Assembly: GCA_002753135.1 (NCBI GenBank)
Contig: PDZV01000006.1
Coordinates: 1 to 64,000, forward strand
Length of the DNA: 64,000 bases
From: Magnetococcales bacterium WMHbinv6
GTDB taxonomy: Bacteria > Pseudomonadota > Magnetococcia > Magnetococcales > Magnetaquicoccaceae
Direction of reading: 5' to 3'
Part shown: positions 1 to 8,437 of the stretch, piece after piece
How the letters are laid out: each line of letters opens with the position of its first letter
Numbering within the stretch: position 1 is the stretch's first letter
The notes under the pieces: model-generated
Databases searched by the model: none
The model's input: the letters and a program-made list of their open reading frames with translations, nothing else
What the model was told of the DNA's origin: nothing
Made by a program: the position numbers and the translations under genes

Positions 1-3000
1 AATGCGCAACCCTGGCGCATTTTCGACCAGCGCACTCTCCACCTGTAATTCGGCAACGGCAGGCGCTTCGCCTGCCCGCAACGGCAGGGTAAAATAAAAA
101 CAACTGCCCACCCCCACCGCGCTCTCCACCCCCATCTGCCCCCCCATCAACTCCACCAACCGTTTGGCAATGGCCAAGCCCAGACCGGTACCGCCATATT
201 GCCGGGTAATGCCGGAATCGGCCTGGGTGAAATGATCGAAGATGTGCTGCACATGTTCCTCGGCAATACCAATGCCCGTATCTTTAACCTGAAAAAACAG
301 TGTCGCTTGCGGTAACAACTGACGGTTGAGATGGATGGCAATGGTACCGTGCTGGGTAAACTTGATGGCATTGCCCAACAAATTGATCAAGATTTGTCGC
401 AAGCGTCCCTCATCACCCTGTTGCCACTCCGGCACATCGTCGGCAATCTCCTCCAGCAACTGCAAATTTTTTTCTGCCGCCGCCAGACGCATCAACTGCG
501 CCACATCGCGTACGATCTGCCTGGGAGAATAGGGCAAATCCGATAAAATGAAACGCCCCGCCTCCATGCGGGAATAATCCAGCACATCGTTGATCACCCC
601 CAACAACGCCTTGCCGGAACGGTTCATGGTTTCGACCAGCCGCCGCTGCTCCTCTGCCAACTCCCCTTCCAATAGCAGATCAGAGATGCCCAACACCACA
701 TTCATCGGGGTGCGTATTTCATGGCTCATGGCGGCGAGAAATTCGCTCTTGGCGCGGGTGGCCGATTCTGCCTTCAATTTGGCCTGCTGCAGTGCCTGTT
801 CGCTCCGTTTTTGTTCGGTAATATCGGTCGAAACGCCGCTCAAACCCCAAATTTCGCCTTTTTCATCCAAAACAGCCCGTTTCGCCTCCAGATAGACCCG
901 TGTTTCACCGCTCTGCCGTGGAGCCACCACCATTTCCACCTTGCTGGGTTGGCCGCTGGTCAACACCCGCTCATCGACCGCTTGCAAGGCAGCCAACTGA
1001 TCCTCTGCCTGGAACAACTCTTCATCCCGATGCCCGATCAACTGTTCGGCGCTACAACCGAACAGCTGCAGGGTCATGCGATTGGCGTAGACATAGCGGC
1101 GCTGTCGATCCTTGATATAGATGTAGGCCTGCACATCGTTCATGATGTCAGAAAACCGTTTATTTTTCAGCAGTTCATCATGGAGTCTTCCCGTCATCTG
1201 CCAGGCCATGCGCAGGGCCCGACGCCGCCCATGCGCCAACAGCCAGACCAACAGGGTCAACAACAGCGTCGAAATCAACCCAAAGGTGAGAACAATCTGG
1301 GCCCGCGTCTCATCCAAACGGGCTTCAAAATTGGCCCGTGAACGGATCAGAATGGTCCAGCTGTGATTGGCAATGGCCAAAGTCTGACTGAGGCGAAACT
1401 GACTGGCGTGAACTTTGTTCAGTAACACCGAGCTGTCGGAGTCATACAACAGATCTTTTGACGAGTAACATTCACAGTCAAAAATTTCCAGATCAAAATC
1501 GGTGGGCGAACTGCCAAGAATTCCCGCCATCAACTCTTCCATACGAAAAGCGGCAGAGGCCCAACCCATCAGGTGGCTTTGCCGTTCTGGCGCAGTGGTC
1601 AGCAACGCGCCTGCCTGATAGACCGGGATAAATTTGATAAAGCCGATTTGTATTTTACCGACCTCATCCTCCTGCACCAGGGTGACGCGACCAGAAATGG
1701 CTGGCAGCCCGGAATCTCTGGCCTGTTCCATGGCTTGACGGCGTACGCTATCGCTGTACAGATCATAACCCATCGCTCTGAGATTGCGGTTGGTCAACGG
1801 TTCAATAAACAGGAGCGGAGCGTAGATTTCGCGTTGGCCGATGGGCCATATCCAGTAATCGCCATAGCCTTCCTGGTGTACCTGCTGGAGAAACGTCTCT
1901 TTTTGCGCTTCGCTCACCCGGTGGATATAGGCGATGGCCTGAATACCCGGATACCGTTTTTGCAGTTGCAGGGATTCCACATAGCGATGAAAATCGGTGC
2001 GATTCACCTTTTCTGAGGCATCAAAAAGACCGCGCACCCCACGCAGAATCTGTTCATAGGCAATCATTCTCTGCTGAATGCGCTGGATGATCTCTTTGGC
2101 CTGGTATTCAAAATTTTCCTGCAGGTTGTGCCTGGCATCCTGTAGGGTAAACAGATAACCCACCCAGGTTATCGCCAATCCTGCCAGGAGTACCAGCCAG
2201 GGCAGCAGGTGCGTCATCCGGTTGACGGGAGCCAACAGCGACGCATCGACAGCCGAAAACAGACCCTGCGGCTGATTTGTACTCCGGGCGAGTCCCTCTT
2301 GCAACCGATACAAGCCCCATCCTGCCCCGGCCAAAAGCAGCAGACCCAGCACCAACCATCCGATCGTCACGACCAGGGAGCCATGCCGCTGTTCCGGCAA
2401 CTGGAACCATTGCTTCTGAATCTGACGGTGATCCTGTGGGGTCAACTCTGCCAATGCCTTGTCGAGCAGGTCGCGCAGTATCGGCCAATCTTTGCGCACG
2501 GCAAAACTGAGGCGATAGGTAAACTCGGTTTCACCGGCACTGCGCAGATTGGCGATGCGCAGACGTTGGGTCCAATATCCTGCCGTGGCACGATTGAGCA
2601 AGGTGGCATCGGCCTCTCCCAACGAGACGGCTGTCAACACATCTTTTACATTCTCATACCAGCGCTGTTGAATCTCCGGATAGTGCTGCGCCACCATCTC
2701 ATTGATGGCCCAGCCTTTGATTCCAGCAACTGTTTTGCCAGACAACCGGCGCAACGGATCTTTGGTTGCCACCCTTTCCTCATCCAGTGTCACCCCTTGC
2801 CGCAGCAGCAACAGGTCGGGAAAAGCGGCATAGGATTGGGTAAAGAGCAGATAGTTTTCCCGTTCCGGCGTCGGTGTGGCTACCGTGACCAGATCGGCTT
2901 CCTGCTGTTTGAGCATTTGCAAGGAGTTGGCCCAGGAGCTGGTGGGCATGCTTTCGATACGAATGCCAAGCAACTGGGCCACTCTGTGCAAAGTGTCGGG

Positions 3001-3198
3001 GGCGATGCCTTCGATGGCACCATCGGCATTGCGCGTTTCAAACGGGGCATAATCGGGATCCGGGGCATGGCGAATAACCGGATGATCGCGTAACCAGGCC
3101 TGTTCTTCTGGGGTCAGGCGCAGTTCGGCGCAGGCGGGTTGCAGGCCGACAAAAAACAGCCAGCAGACGGTTAACCACAAGGGATTGAATCGCATCAT
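1..3198 (-). CDS. Hybrid sensor histidine kinase with SBP_bac_3 and CHASE sensor parts (3' end outside window)
   Basis: The gene reads right to left and is still open at base 1, giving 1066 residues here. An N-terminal signal (residues 1-24) is followed by a periplasmic solute-binding domain like SBP_bac_3 (about 25-255). Hydrophobic helices lie near 276-299 and 330-350, and a CHASE-like segment spans about 383-600 (RGVRGLFDASEKV). Another helix (633-656) and a PAS domain (about 683-790) follow. HisKA has HEIRTPMN near residue 826; HATPase_c has the N box NLLGNAIKF, DTGIGI and GGTGLGLAIA. The last visible residues, PGLRI, look like the start of a receiver domain. ATG ATG at 3198/3195 is the only sensible start, though the RBS is weak. 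It should sense a small periplasmic ligand; the ligand is unknown. Confidence 0.88.
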   Translation of the reverse strand, partial: MMRFNPLWLTVCWLFFVGLQPACAELRLTPEEQAWLRDHPVIRHAPDPDYAPFETRNADGAIEGIAPDTLHRVAQLLGIRIESMPTSSWANSLQMLKQQEADLVTVATPTPERENYLLFTQSYAAFPDLLLLRQGVTLDEERVATKDPLRRLSGKTVAGIKGWAINEMVAQHYPEIQQRWYENVKDVLTAVSLGEADATLLNRATAGYWTQRLRIANLRSAGETEFTYRLSFAVRKDWPILRDLLDKALAELTPQDHRQIQKQWFQLPEQRHGSLVVTIGWLVLGLLLLAGAGWGLYRLQEGLARSTNQPQGLFSAVDASLLAPVNRMTHLLPWLVLLAGLAITWVGYLFTLQDARHNLQENFEYQAKEIIQRIQQRMIAYEQILRGVRGLFDASEKVNRTDFHRYVESLQLQKRYPGIQAIAYIHRVSEAQKETFLQQVHQEGYGDYWIWPIGQREIYAPLLFIEPLTNRNLRAMGYDLYSDSVRRQAMEQARDSGLPAISGRVTLVQEDEVGKIQIGFIKFIPVYQAGALLTTAPERQSHLMGWASAAFRMEELMAGILGSSPTDFDLEIFDCECYSSKDLLYDSDSSVLLNKVHASQFRLSQTLAIANHSWTILIRSRANFEARLDETRAQIVLTFGLISTLLLTLLVWLLAHGRRRALRMAWQMTGRLHDELLKNKRFSDIMNDVQAYIYIKDRQRRYVYANRMTLQLFGCSAEQLIGHRDEELFQAEDQLAALQAVDERVLTSGQPSKVEMVVAPRQSGETRVYLEAKRAVLDEKGEIWGLSGVSTDITEQKRSEQALQQAKLKAESATRAKSEFLAAMSHEIRTPMNVVLGISDLLLEGELAEEQRRLVETMNRSGKALLGVINDVLDYSRMEAGRFILSDLPYSPRQIVRDVAQLMRLAAAEKNLQLLEEIADDVPEWQQGDEGRLRQILINLLGNAIKFTQHGTIAIHLNRQLLPQATLFFQVKDTGIGIAEEHVQHIFDHFTQADSGITRQYGGTGLGLAIAKRLVELMGGQMGVESAVGVGSCFYFTLPLRAGEAPAVAELQVESALVENAPGLRI

Positions 3199-3362
3199 AC
3201 AACAAACCGTTCCCACCGTACAAAGCATCAACCACGCAGGCGGTCAATCTGGCTCTTGGTCAAAGGAAAAATATGGCATCCTTGCGCACGTGCCCATCCC
3301 CTCGAAGCCCTGCGAAGGTAGCATGGATTTGCACAAAAAAAAATGCTAAAAATGTTCGTTGC

Positions 3363-4559
3363 TCAGGAGAGTCTGGCACCATGCCCAGAGAGGCGACGCA
3401 GAACCGCTGCCATCTCTTCGCGCACCCATCCATCTGATTCTTGTTGGAATTGTTCGCGCAGACAACGGCACGGTTCACTGCCGAAGGGTTCCCCGGCATA
3501 TTGCTCGAGCAGGCGTCCGATTCCCCAGGCGGCATGGTGCCGTACCAGGGGGGCTTCATGCTGCAGCAGTTGCAGCAACAGCGGCAGCGCCTCCACCGCT
3601 CCCCAGTTGCCCAGAGCAATCGCCACGTTGCGCAGCCAACGCCGCAGACCGATTCGACGAAGCGGCGTCTGTCCGGTCAAGGCCCGAAATCCCTCCGCAT
3701 CCAGCCTGCCACAATGCAACAAGGAGGGGGCCAGCAGTTCACCACGGGGCAAAAAGGCGGGCATGCGGCTCTGTGCGGCAAACCGGTTCCACGGGCAGAC
3801 CTGAATGCAGGCATCACAGCCATACAGGCGTGTTGCCATCGCCACCCGATCGGCAGGGGCAAAGGGACCATCCTGTTCGATATTCATATAGGCCAGGCAG
3901 CGTTTGGCATGCAGTCGGTACGGTTGCGCCAGGGCATCAGTCGGGCAGGCCTCCACACAGAGCCGACAACTGCCGCAATGATCGGCGATGAGTGGATCCG
4001 GGCTGAGCGGCAGCGGCAAAACCATCTCTGCCAACAGCAACCAACAGCCAGCTTGTGGCGAAACCAACAGGGAATTTTTGCCCTGCCAGCCCAAACCGGC
4101 AGCCACCGCCAGCGGTTTTTCCAGAATGGGTGCTGTATCGACCAGCAGACGACCTTCGGCAAGCGGTCCGATGGTCTGGTTCAACCAGGCCCAGAGACGT
4201 TTGAGAGCCGCTTTGAGCAGCTCATGATAGTCGGGCCGCCGGGCGTGGACGGCAACCGTGCCAGCGCCCGCCGCCACCTCTGCCTCTTCCCCGACGACAG
4301 GGCGGCTGCTCACCCCCAGCACCACGACGCTGTGCGCCGAGGACAGCAGTCGGCGCGGATCGGCTCTTTTTTCCGGCTCTTTGGCCAACCAGGCCATATT
4401 GCCGTGCCAACCGGCCTGCAACCAGGGCAACAACTGCTCGGCATGCGGTGGCGGCTGCGCGGCGGCAAAACCCACCACATCAAACCCCTCCTCCAGGGCA
4501 CGCCGGCGAATCAACCCTTTTAATTGGTCTGTGGCAATCACTTTTTTATCGTCATTCAC
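3363..4559 (-). CDS. queG: Epoxyqueuosine reductase QueG
   Basis: QueG carries out the last step of queuosine synthesis, reducing epoxyqueuosine in tRNA with a cobalamin cofactor and two 4Fe-4S clusters. The 398-residue product has the ferredoxin-like motif CGSCRLCVEACPTDAL (about residues 193-208) and a second cluster motif CDACIQVCPWN near 245-255. C-terminal HEAT-like repeats (about 300-370) match the longer QueG form. I place the start at a GTG (4559), because GGTGAG sits about eight bases upstream. The reading frame also allows a TTG one codon earlier. It stands alone between the kinase and the divergent sdh operon. Confidence 0.93.
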   Translation of the reverse strand: MNDDKKVIATDQLKGLIRRRALEEGFDVVGFAAAQPPPHAEQLLPWLQAGWHGNMAWLAKEPEKRADPRRLLSSAHSVVVLGVSSRPVVGEEAEVAAGAGTVAVHARRPDYHELLKAALKRLWAWLNQTIGPLAEGRLLVDTAPILEKPLAVAAGLGWQGKNSLLVSPQAGCWLLLAEMVLPLPLSPDPLIADHCGSCRLCVEACPTDALAQPYRLHAKRCLAYMNIEQDGPFAPADRVAMATRLYGCDACIQVCPWNRFAAQSRMPAFLPRGELLAPSLLHCGRLDAEGFRALTGQTPLRRIGLRRWLRNVAIALGNWGAVEALPLLLQLLQHEAPLVRHHAAWGIGRLLEQYAGEPFGSEPCRCLREQFQQESDGWVREEMAAVLRRLSGHGARLS

Positions 4560-4680
4560 CAAAAAATCTCACCAGCGCACAAGAAGAAAAAAACGTGACC
4601 GGGTAAAGAATAAAGCTAGACGTTTGTTGTGCAATCCTTCATAATGCGGTGCAGCATTTTACTGAATTGAGATGTTTATT

Positions 4681-4709
4681 TTGCCGTATGATCAAAAATT
4701 TACTATAGA
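4681..4709 (+). promoter_or_regulatory. Sigma70-like promoter of the sdh/frd operon
   Basis: TTGCCG at 4681-4686 and TATAGA at 4704-4709 are separated by exactly 17 bases. They lie about 60 bases upstream of the flavoprotein start, in an AT-rich patch that stands out from its surroundings. The downstream gene has a strong AGGAGG ribosome binding site at 4761-4766. The promoter is inferred from sequence only. Confidence 0.5.
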
Positions 4710-4770
4710 TCAAAATTCTCCCGGAGAGACAACCTCCCGGAACGGGAACAGCTTGCTGTAAGGAGGCGTT

Positions 4771-6456
4771 ATGAGAAATCATGACCTGGTCATCGTCGGT
4801 GCCGGATTGTCGGGGATGCGCGCCGCTCTGGAAGGAGCCAGAGCTGGCATTGATGTAGCCATTATCAGTAAAATTCACCCCTTGCGCAGCCACTCCTGCG
4901 CAGCCCAGGGCGGTGTCAACGCCGCCATCGATTCCAGAGATTCTCGCGAGTCACACACCTACGACACCGTCAAGGGAGCCGATTATATCGGCGATGAAGA
5001 TGCAATTCAATTGATGTGCCAGGAAGCACCAGAGGTGATTCTGGAGATGGATCGCATGGGCACCCCGTTTTCCCGTTTGGAAGATGGCAGCATTGCCCAG
5101 CGCCCCTTTGGTGGTGCCAGTTTTGACCGCACCTGTTATGCCGCTGACCGCACCGGTCAGGTAATGTTGCATACCCTGTGGGAACAACTGGTCAAAGCCC
5201 AGGTTAAAGTCTACGAAGAGTGCGCCATTTTGCGCCTGGTCACCACCAAAGAGGGACGTGCTGTGGGCGTGGTGGTCTATGACATTAAAACCGGCGAAGT
5301 CTTTCCGGTTGGCGGCAAAGGGATTTTGATTGCCTCTGGCGGCTATGGTCGGGTCTACCATTCCAACACCAACGCCACCACCAACACCGGCGACGGCATG
5401 GCCCTGGCTTTGCGTGCCGGTGCCCCGCTGGCCGATATGGAGTTTGTGCAGTTTCATCCGACCGGTCTGTTGACCACCGGCGTTCTGGTCACTGAGGGTG
5501 CCCGTGGTGAAGGGGGTTACCTGATCAATATTCACGGTGATCGGTTCATGGGCAAATATGCCCCGAAAAAATGGGAACTGGCCTCCCGCGATGTGGTTGC
5601 CCGTGCCGAACAGACGGAAATCATCGAAGGCCGTGGCGAAAACGGGGCCATTTTCCTTGATTTGCGCCATTTGGGTGCAGAAAAAATTCTTGAACGTCTG
5701 CCGCAAATCCGCCAGTTGGCCATGGATCTGCAGGGGGTCGATCCGATCTACAAACCGATTCCGGTCCGGCCCACCGTCCACTATTCCATGGGCGGCATCC
5801 GCACCGACAAATGGGGGGCCTCGCCGATGCCGGGCCTCTTTGCCGCCGGGGAAGCCGCCTGCGTCTCGGTACACGGTGCCAACCGTCTGGGCGGCAACTC
5901 GCTGCTGGATACGGTGGTGTTTGGCAAAATTACCGGCAAGCATGCCAGCGAATTTGTCAAAGGGGAAAAACAGCCCGATTTTCCCAAAGATGCCGTCGCC
6001 GAAGTGCAAAACCAGATTCGCACCCTCAAACAAGGCAAAGGGCAACGGGCTCCCGCCCTGCATACCCGCATGTCGCAGGCGATGAACCTGCATTGCGGTG
6101 TTTTCCGCACCCCGGAGGGGATGCAACAAATGGTCGATTTAATTCCGGAACTGCGCCGGGAGTATGCCCAGGTCAGCGTGCAGGATCAGTCATCCGTGTT
6201 CAACATCGATCTGCTGCGCACCATCGAAATGGGCAACATGCTCGATTTGGCCGAGTGCATCGCCAAAGGTGCCCTGGCCCGTCAGGAGTCTCGTGGTGCC
6301 CAGTCGCGCACCGATTTTCCAGATCGGGATGACCAGAATTGGCGCAAACATACCATCACCCACTGGGATGCCAATAAAGGCGAAGTGGTGCTTTCTTACG
6401 AAGCGGTACGCACCCTGGGTATCCCGGAGTTTGAGCCGAAAGCCCGCACATATTAA
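4771..6456 (+). CDS. sdhA: Succinate dehydrogenase/fumarate reductase flavoprotein subunit
   Basis: This is the catalytic subunit that interconverts succinate and fumarate with covalent FAD. The 561 residues open with the Rossmann motif [26 protein letters not shown] follows, with the His expected to carry [18 protein letters not shown] and [11 protein letters not shown] mark the active site, and [13 protein letters not shown] is the C-terminal FAD-binding signature. The Fe-S subunit follows after 39 bases and the CCG-domain subunit after that. No cytochrome b anchor genes are present, so this is the non-classical type of complex. The direction of the reaction (oxidative TCA, fumarate respiration or reductive TCA) cannot be read from sequence. 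Confidence 0.93.
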   Translation: MRNHDLVIVGAGLSGMRAALEGARAGIDVAIISKIHPLRSHSCAAQGGVNAAIDSRDSRESHTYDTVKGADYIGDEDAIQLMCQEAPEVILEMDRMGTPFSRLEDGSIAQRPFGGASFDRTCYAADRTGQVMLHTLWEQLVKAQVKVYEECAILRLVTTKEGRAVGVVVYDIKTGEVFPVGGKGILIASGGYGRVYHSNTNATTNTGDGMALALRAGAPLADMEFVQFHPTGLLTTGVLVTEGARGEGGYLINIHGDRFMGKYAPKKWELASRDVVARAEQTEIIEGRGENGAIFLDLRHLGAEKILERLPQIRQLAMDLQGVDPIYKPIPVRPTVHYSMGGIRTDKWGASPMPGLFAAGEAACVSVHGANRLGGNSLLDTVVFGKITGKHASEFVKGEKQPDFPKDAVAEVQNQIRTLKQGKGQRAPALHTRMSQAMNLHCGVFRTPEGMQQMVDLIPELRREYAQVSVQDQSSVFNIDLLRTIEMGNMLDLAECIAKGALARQESRGAQSRTDFPDRDDQNWRKHTITHWDANKGEVVLSYEAVRTLGIPEFEPKARTY

Positions 6457-6495
6457 GGTGGTTGTTCCGACTTTCGATCGCTATTGGAGGCATCT

Positions 6496-7473
6496 ATGCC
6501 CGTTTATACCTTCCGCATTCAACGCAACCAAAAAAATGGTCAGGGGGTCCTGGAAAGCCGTTACCAGGAGTACACTCTGGAGTTGCCTGAGACCACCACC
6601 GTACTTAATGCCCTGGAAGAGCTGAAGGCCGACCAGGACGGCACCATCACTTTCCGGCAATCCTGCCGATCGGCCATCTGCGGTTCGTGCGCCATGAAAA
6701 TCAGTGGCCGCACCCGTCTGGCCTGCAAAACCCATGTGGAAACGGTGGCCCGCAACGGGGTCATCGAACTGGCTCCCATGGCCAATCAGCCGGTTCTCAA
6801 AGATCTGGTCGTCGATATTGGTCCCTTTTTCCGCAAGGTGCATCAGATCAAACCCTATCTGGAAGAGGGTCCAGAAAAAGCGGCCAGTGTGGATCGCACC
6901 TCCTATGACCAGGTCAACCATGTGACCCAGTGCATCATGTGCGGCTGCTGCTACTCCGACTGCACCATGAAAGAGGTCAGCGACGAATTTATCGGACCGG
7001 CGGCGTTGGCCAAAGCCTTCCGTTTTGTCTCTGACCCGCGCGAAGGGCAAAAAACCGCCCGCCTGCAGGAGCTTTCCGAAGCGGGCGGCGTGTGGAGCTG
7101 CACCCGTTGCGCCATGTGCATCGACAGCTGCCCCAAGGATGTGAAACCCATGGAGGCCATCGTCAAACTGCGCACCCGTGGCATGGAAAAAGGGTTTGTC
7201 GACGGACCTGGTCCGCGCCATGCCTTGGCGTTTCACCAGGATATTCAAAAATGGGGCGACCTCAACGAGTTTACCCTGTTGCAACGGACGGTCGGTATTT
7301 TGGGTTCCATCGCCGAGTTGGGTACCGCCTTTCATCTGCTGAAGAGAGGTAAAATTCCCTCTCCCTTCCCGCATCAGGCAAAAGGGGTGGAACAGTTGCG
7401 TACCATCTACCAACTGCTGGAAAAAAATCCGATCGACGTGGAAACCAAAGCCAAAGAGGTTGTCCCTGAATAA
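6496..7473 (+). CDS. sdhB: Succinate dehydrogenase/fumarate reductase iron-sulfur subunit
   Basis: This subunit carries electrons between the flavoprotein and the quinone-reactive partner. A 2Fe-2S plant-type ferredoxin domain has Cys57, Cys62, Cys65 and Cys77. A C-terminal alpha-helical ferredoxin domain has CIMCGCCYSDC (146-156) and CTRCAMCIDSC (202-212). At 325 residues it is longer than classical SdhB (about 240), with an extra C-terminal tail as in the SdhABE/MFR type. I chose ATG 6496 over the in-frame ATG at 6484 because GGAGG (6486-6490) is correctly spaced for it. It sits between sdhA and the CCG subunit. Confidence 0.92.
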   Translation: MPVYTFRIQRNQKNGQGVLESRYQEYTLELPETTTVLNALEELKADQDGTITFRQSCRSAICGSCAMKISGRTRLACKTHVETVARNGVIELAPMANQPVLKDLVVDIGPFFRKVHQIKPYLEEGPEKAASVDRTSYDQVNHVTQCIMCGCCYSDCTMKEVSDEFIGPAALAKAFRFVSDPREGQKTARLQELSEAGGVWSCTRCAMCIDSCPKDVKPMEAIVKLRTRGMEKGFVDGPGPRHALAFHQDIQKWGDLNEFTLLQRTVGILGSIAELGTAFHLLKRGKIPSPFPHQAKGVEQLRTIYQLLEKNPIDVETKAKEVVPE

Positions 7474-7497
7474 GGGCGGTCCAATAGGAGGAATACA

Positions 7498-8385
7498 ATG
7501 TCTCTGGAATTTGCCTATTATCCCGGTTGTGCTGCCAAACAGGTGCAAAAAGAGGCGGATTGGGCCGCGCAGGCCGTTGCCCGTGAATTGGGAATCACCT
7601 TGCATGCCATGCCGCAAGCCACCTGTTGCGGTGCGGTCAGTCTGCGCGAGAGCAAACCGGCCTTTTCTCTGGCGGTCGCCGCCCGCATTCTTTCCGAAGC
7701 CGAAGCCCAGGGTCGCCATCTGGCCACCATCTGCAACACCTGCTTGCAGACCTTGAGCCACGCCAACTATCGGTTCAAAAATGAGCCGGAGCTGTTGGAA
7801 AAAATCAACGGTGTCATCACCCAGGCCGGGGTACGTGCCTACAAGGCCAGCATCAATGTCTACCACCTGCTGTGGGTGATCACCGATCAGGTGGATCCGG
7901 CCCTGTTGCGGCAAAAAATCAAAAAACCGCTCAACGGCATGCGCGTTGCCCCCTTTTATGGCTGTCACAATCTGCGCCCGGCAGAAATTTTGGCCGCCAA
8001 GGGGGGGGAAAAGGCCGATCATCTCGACCGTTTGATCGAACTGCTGGGTGGGGCACCGGTGGCCTATTCCGGCCATGACAAATGTTGCGGCTTCCATGTC
8101 ATGCTCTCCGATGCCAGAGAGATGCGCACCATGGTCGCCAACAACTGCCTCAACGCCAAAGATGCCGGGGCCGAAGTGATGATCAGCCCCTGCACCTTGT
8201 GCGACATGGCCATGGGAGCCTACCAAAAACCGGCTGAAGATGCCGTCGGCAAAGAGATCAAGCTGCCGGAGATGAACTTTGCCCAACTGCTGGGCATGGC
8301 CATGGGCATCAGCCCGGAAACCTTGGGTATCAGCCGGCTGCATGTCGATCCCAGCGCCGTGCTGGCTGCCCGCAAGGTTCTGTAA
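7498..8385 (+). CDS. CCG-domain (heterodisulfide reductase B-like) subunit of non-classical Sdh/Frd
   Basis: The 295 residues contain two cysteine-rich CCG domains. The first has Cys11, Cys43-Cys44-Gly, Cys79 and Cys82; the second has Cys156, Cys196-Cys197-Gly, Cys232 and Cys235. In archaeal and epsilonproteobacterial complexes, such a subunit replaces the membrane anchors. It binds a 4Fe-4S cluster and links the complex to the membrane and quinone pool, often through amphipathic helices. There is no clear transmembrane segment. A perfect AGGAGG-type site precedes the ATG, and a hairpin follows the stop. It is often called SdhE or SdhC in these systems; I leave the symbol blank because both names are used for other proteins. 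Confidence 0.9.
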   Translation: MSLEFAYYPGCAAKQVQKEADWAAQAVARELGITLHAMPQATCCGAVSLRESKPAFSLAVAARILSEAEAQGRHLATICNTCLQTLSHANYRFKNEPELLEKINGVITQAGVRAYKASINVYHLLWVITDQVDPALLRQKIKKPLNGMRVAPFYGCHNLRPAEILAAKGGEKADHLDRLIELLGGAPVAYSGHDKCCGFHVMLSDAREMRTMVANNCLNAKDAGAEVMISPCTLCDMAMGAYQKPAEDAVGKEIKLPEMNFAQLLGMAMGISPETLGISRLHVDPSAVLAARKVL

Positions 8386-8391
8386 CCTGGA

Positions 8392-8429
8392 CAGGGGGCT
8401 TGCAGGCTGCCTGGCTGGCAAGCCCCCTG
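8392..8429 (+). terminator. Hairpin closing the sdh operon
   Basis: A perfect 12-bp stem pairs CAGGGGGCTTGC (8392-8403) with GCAAGCCCCCTG (8418-8429) around a 14-base loop. It begins seven bases after the CCG-subunit stop codon. No long T-run follows, so it may slow or protect rather than fully terminate; pabB starts only eight bases beyond it. Confidence 0.55.
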
Positions 8430-8437
8430 CTTGATCG

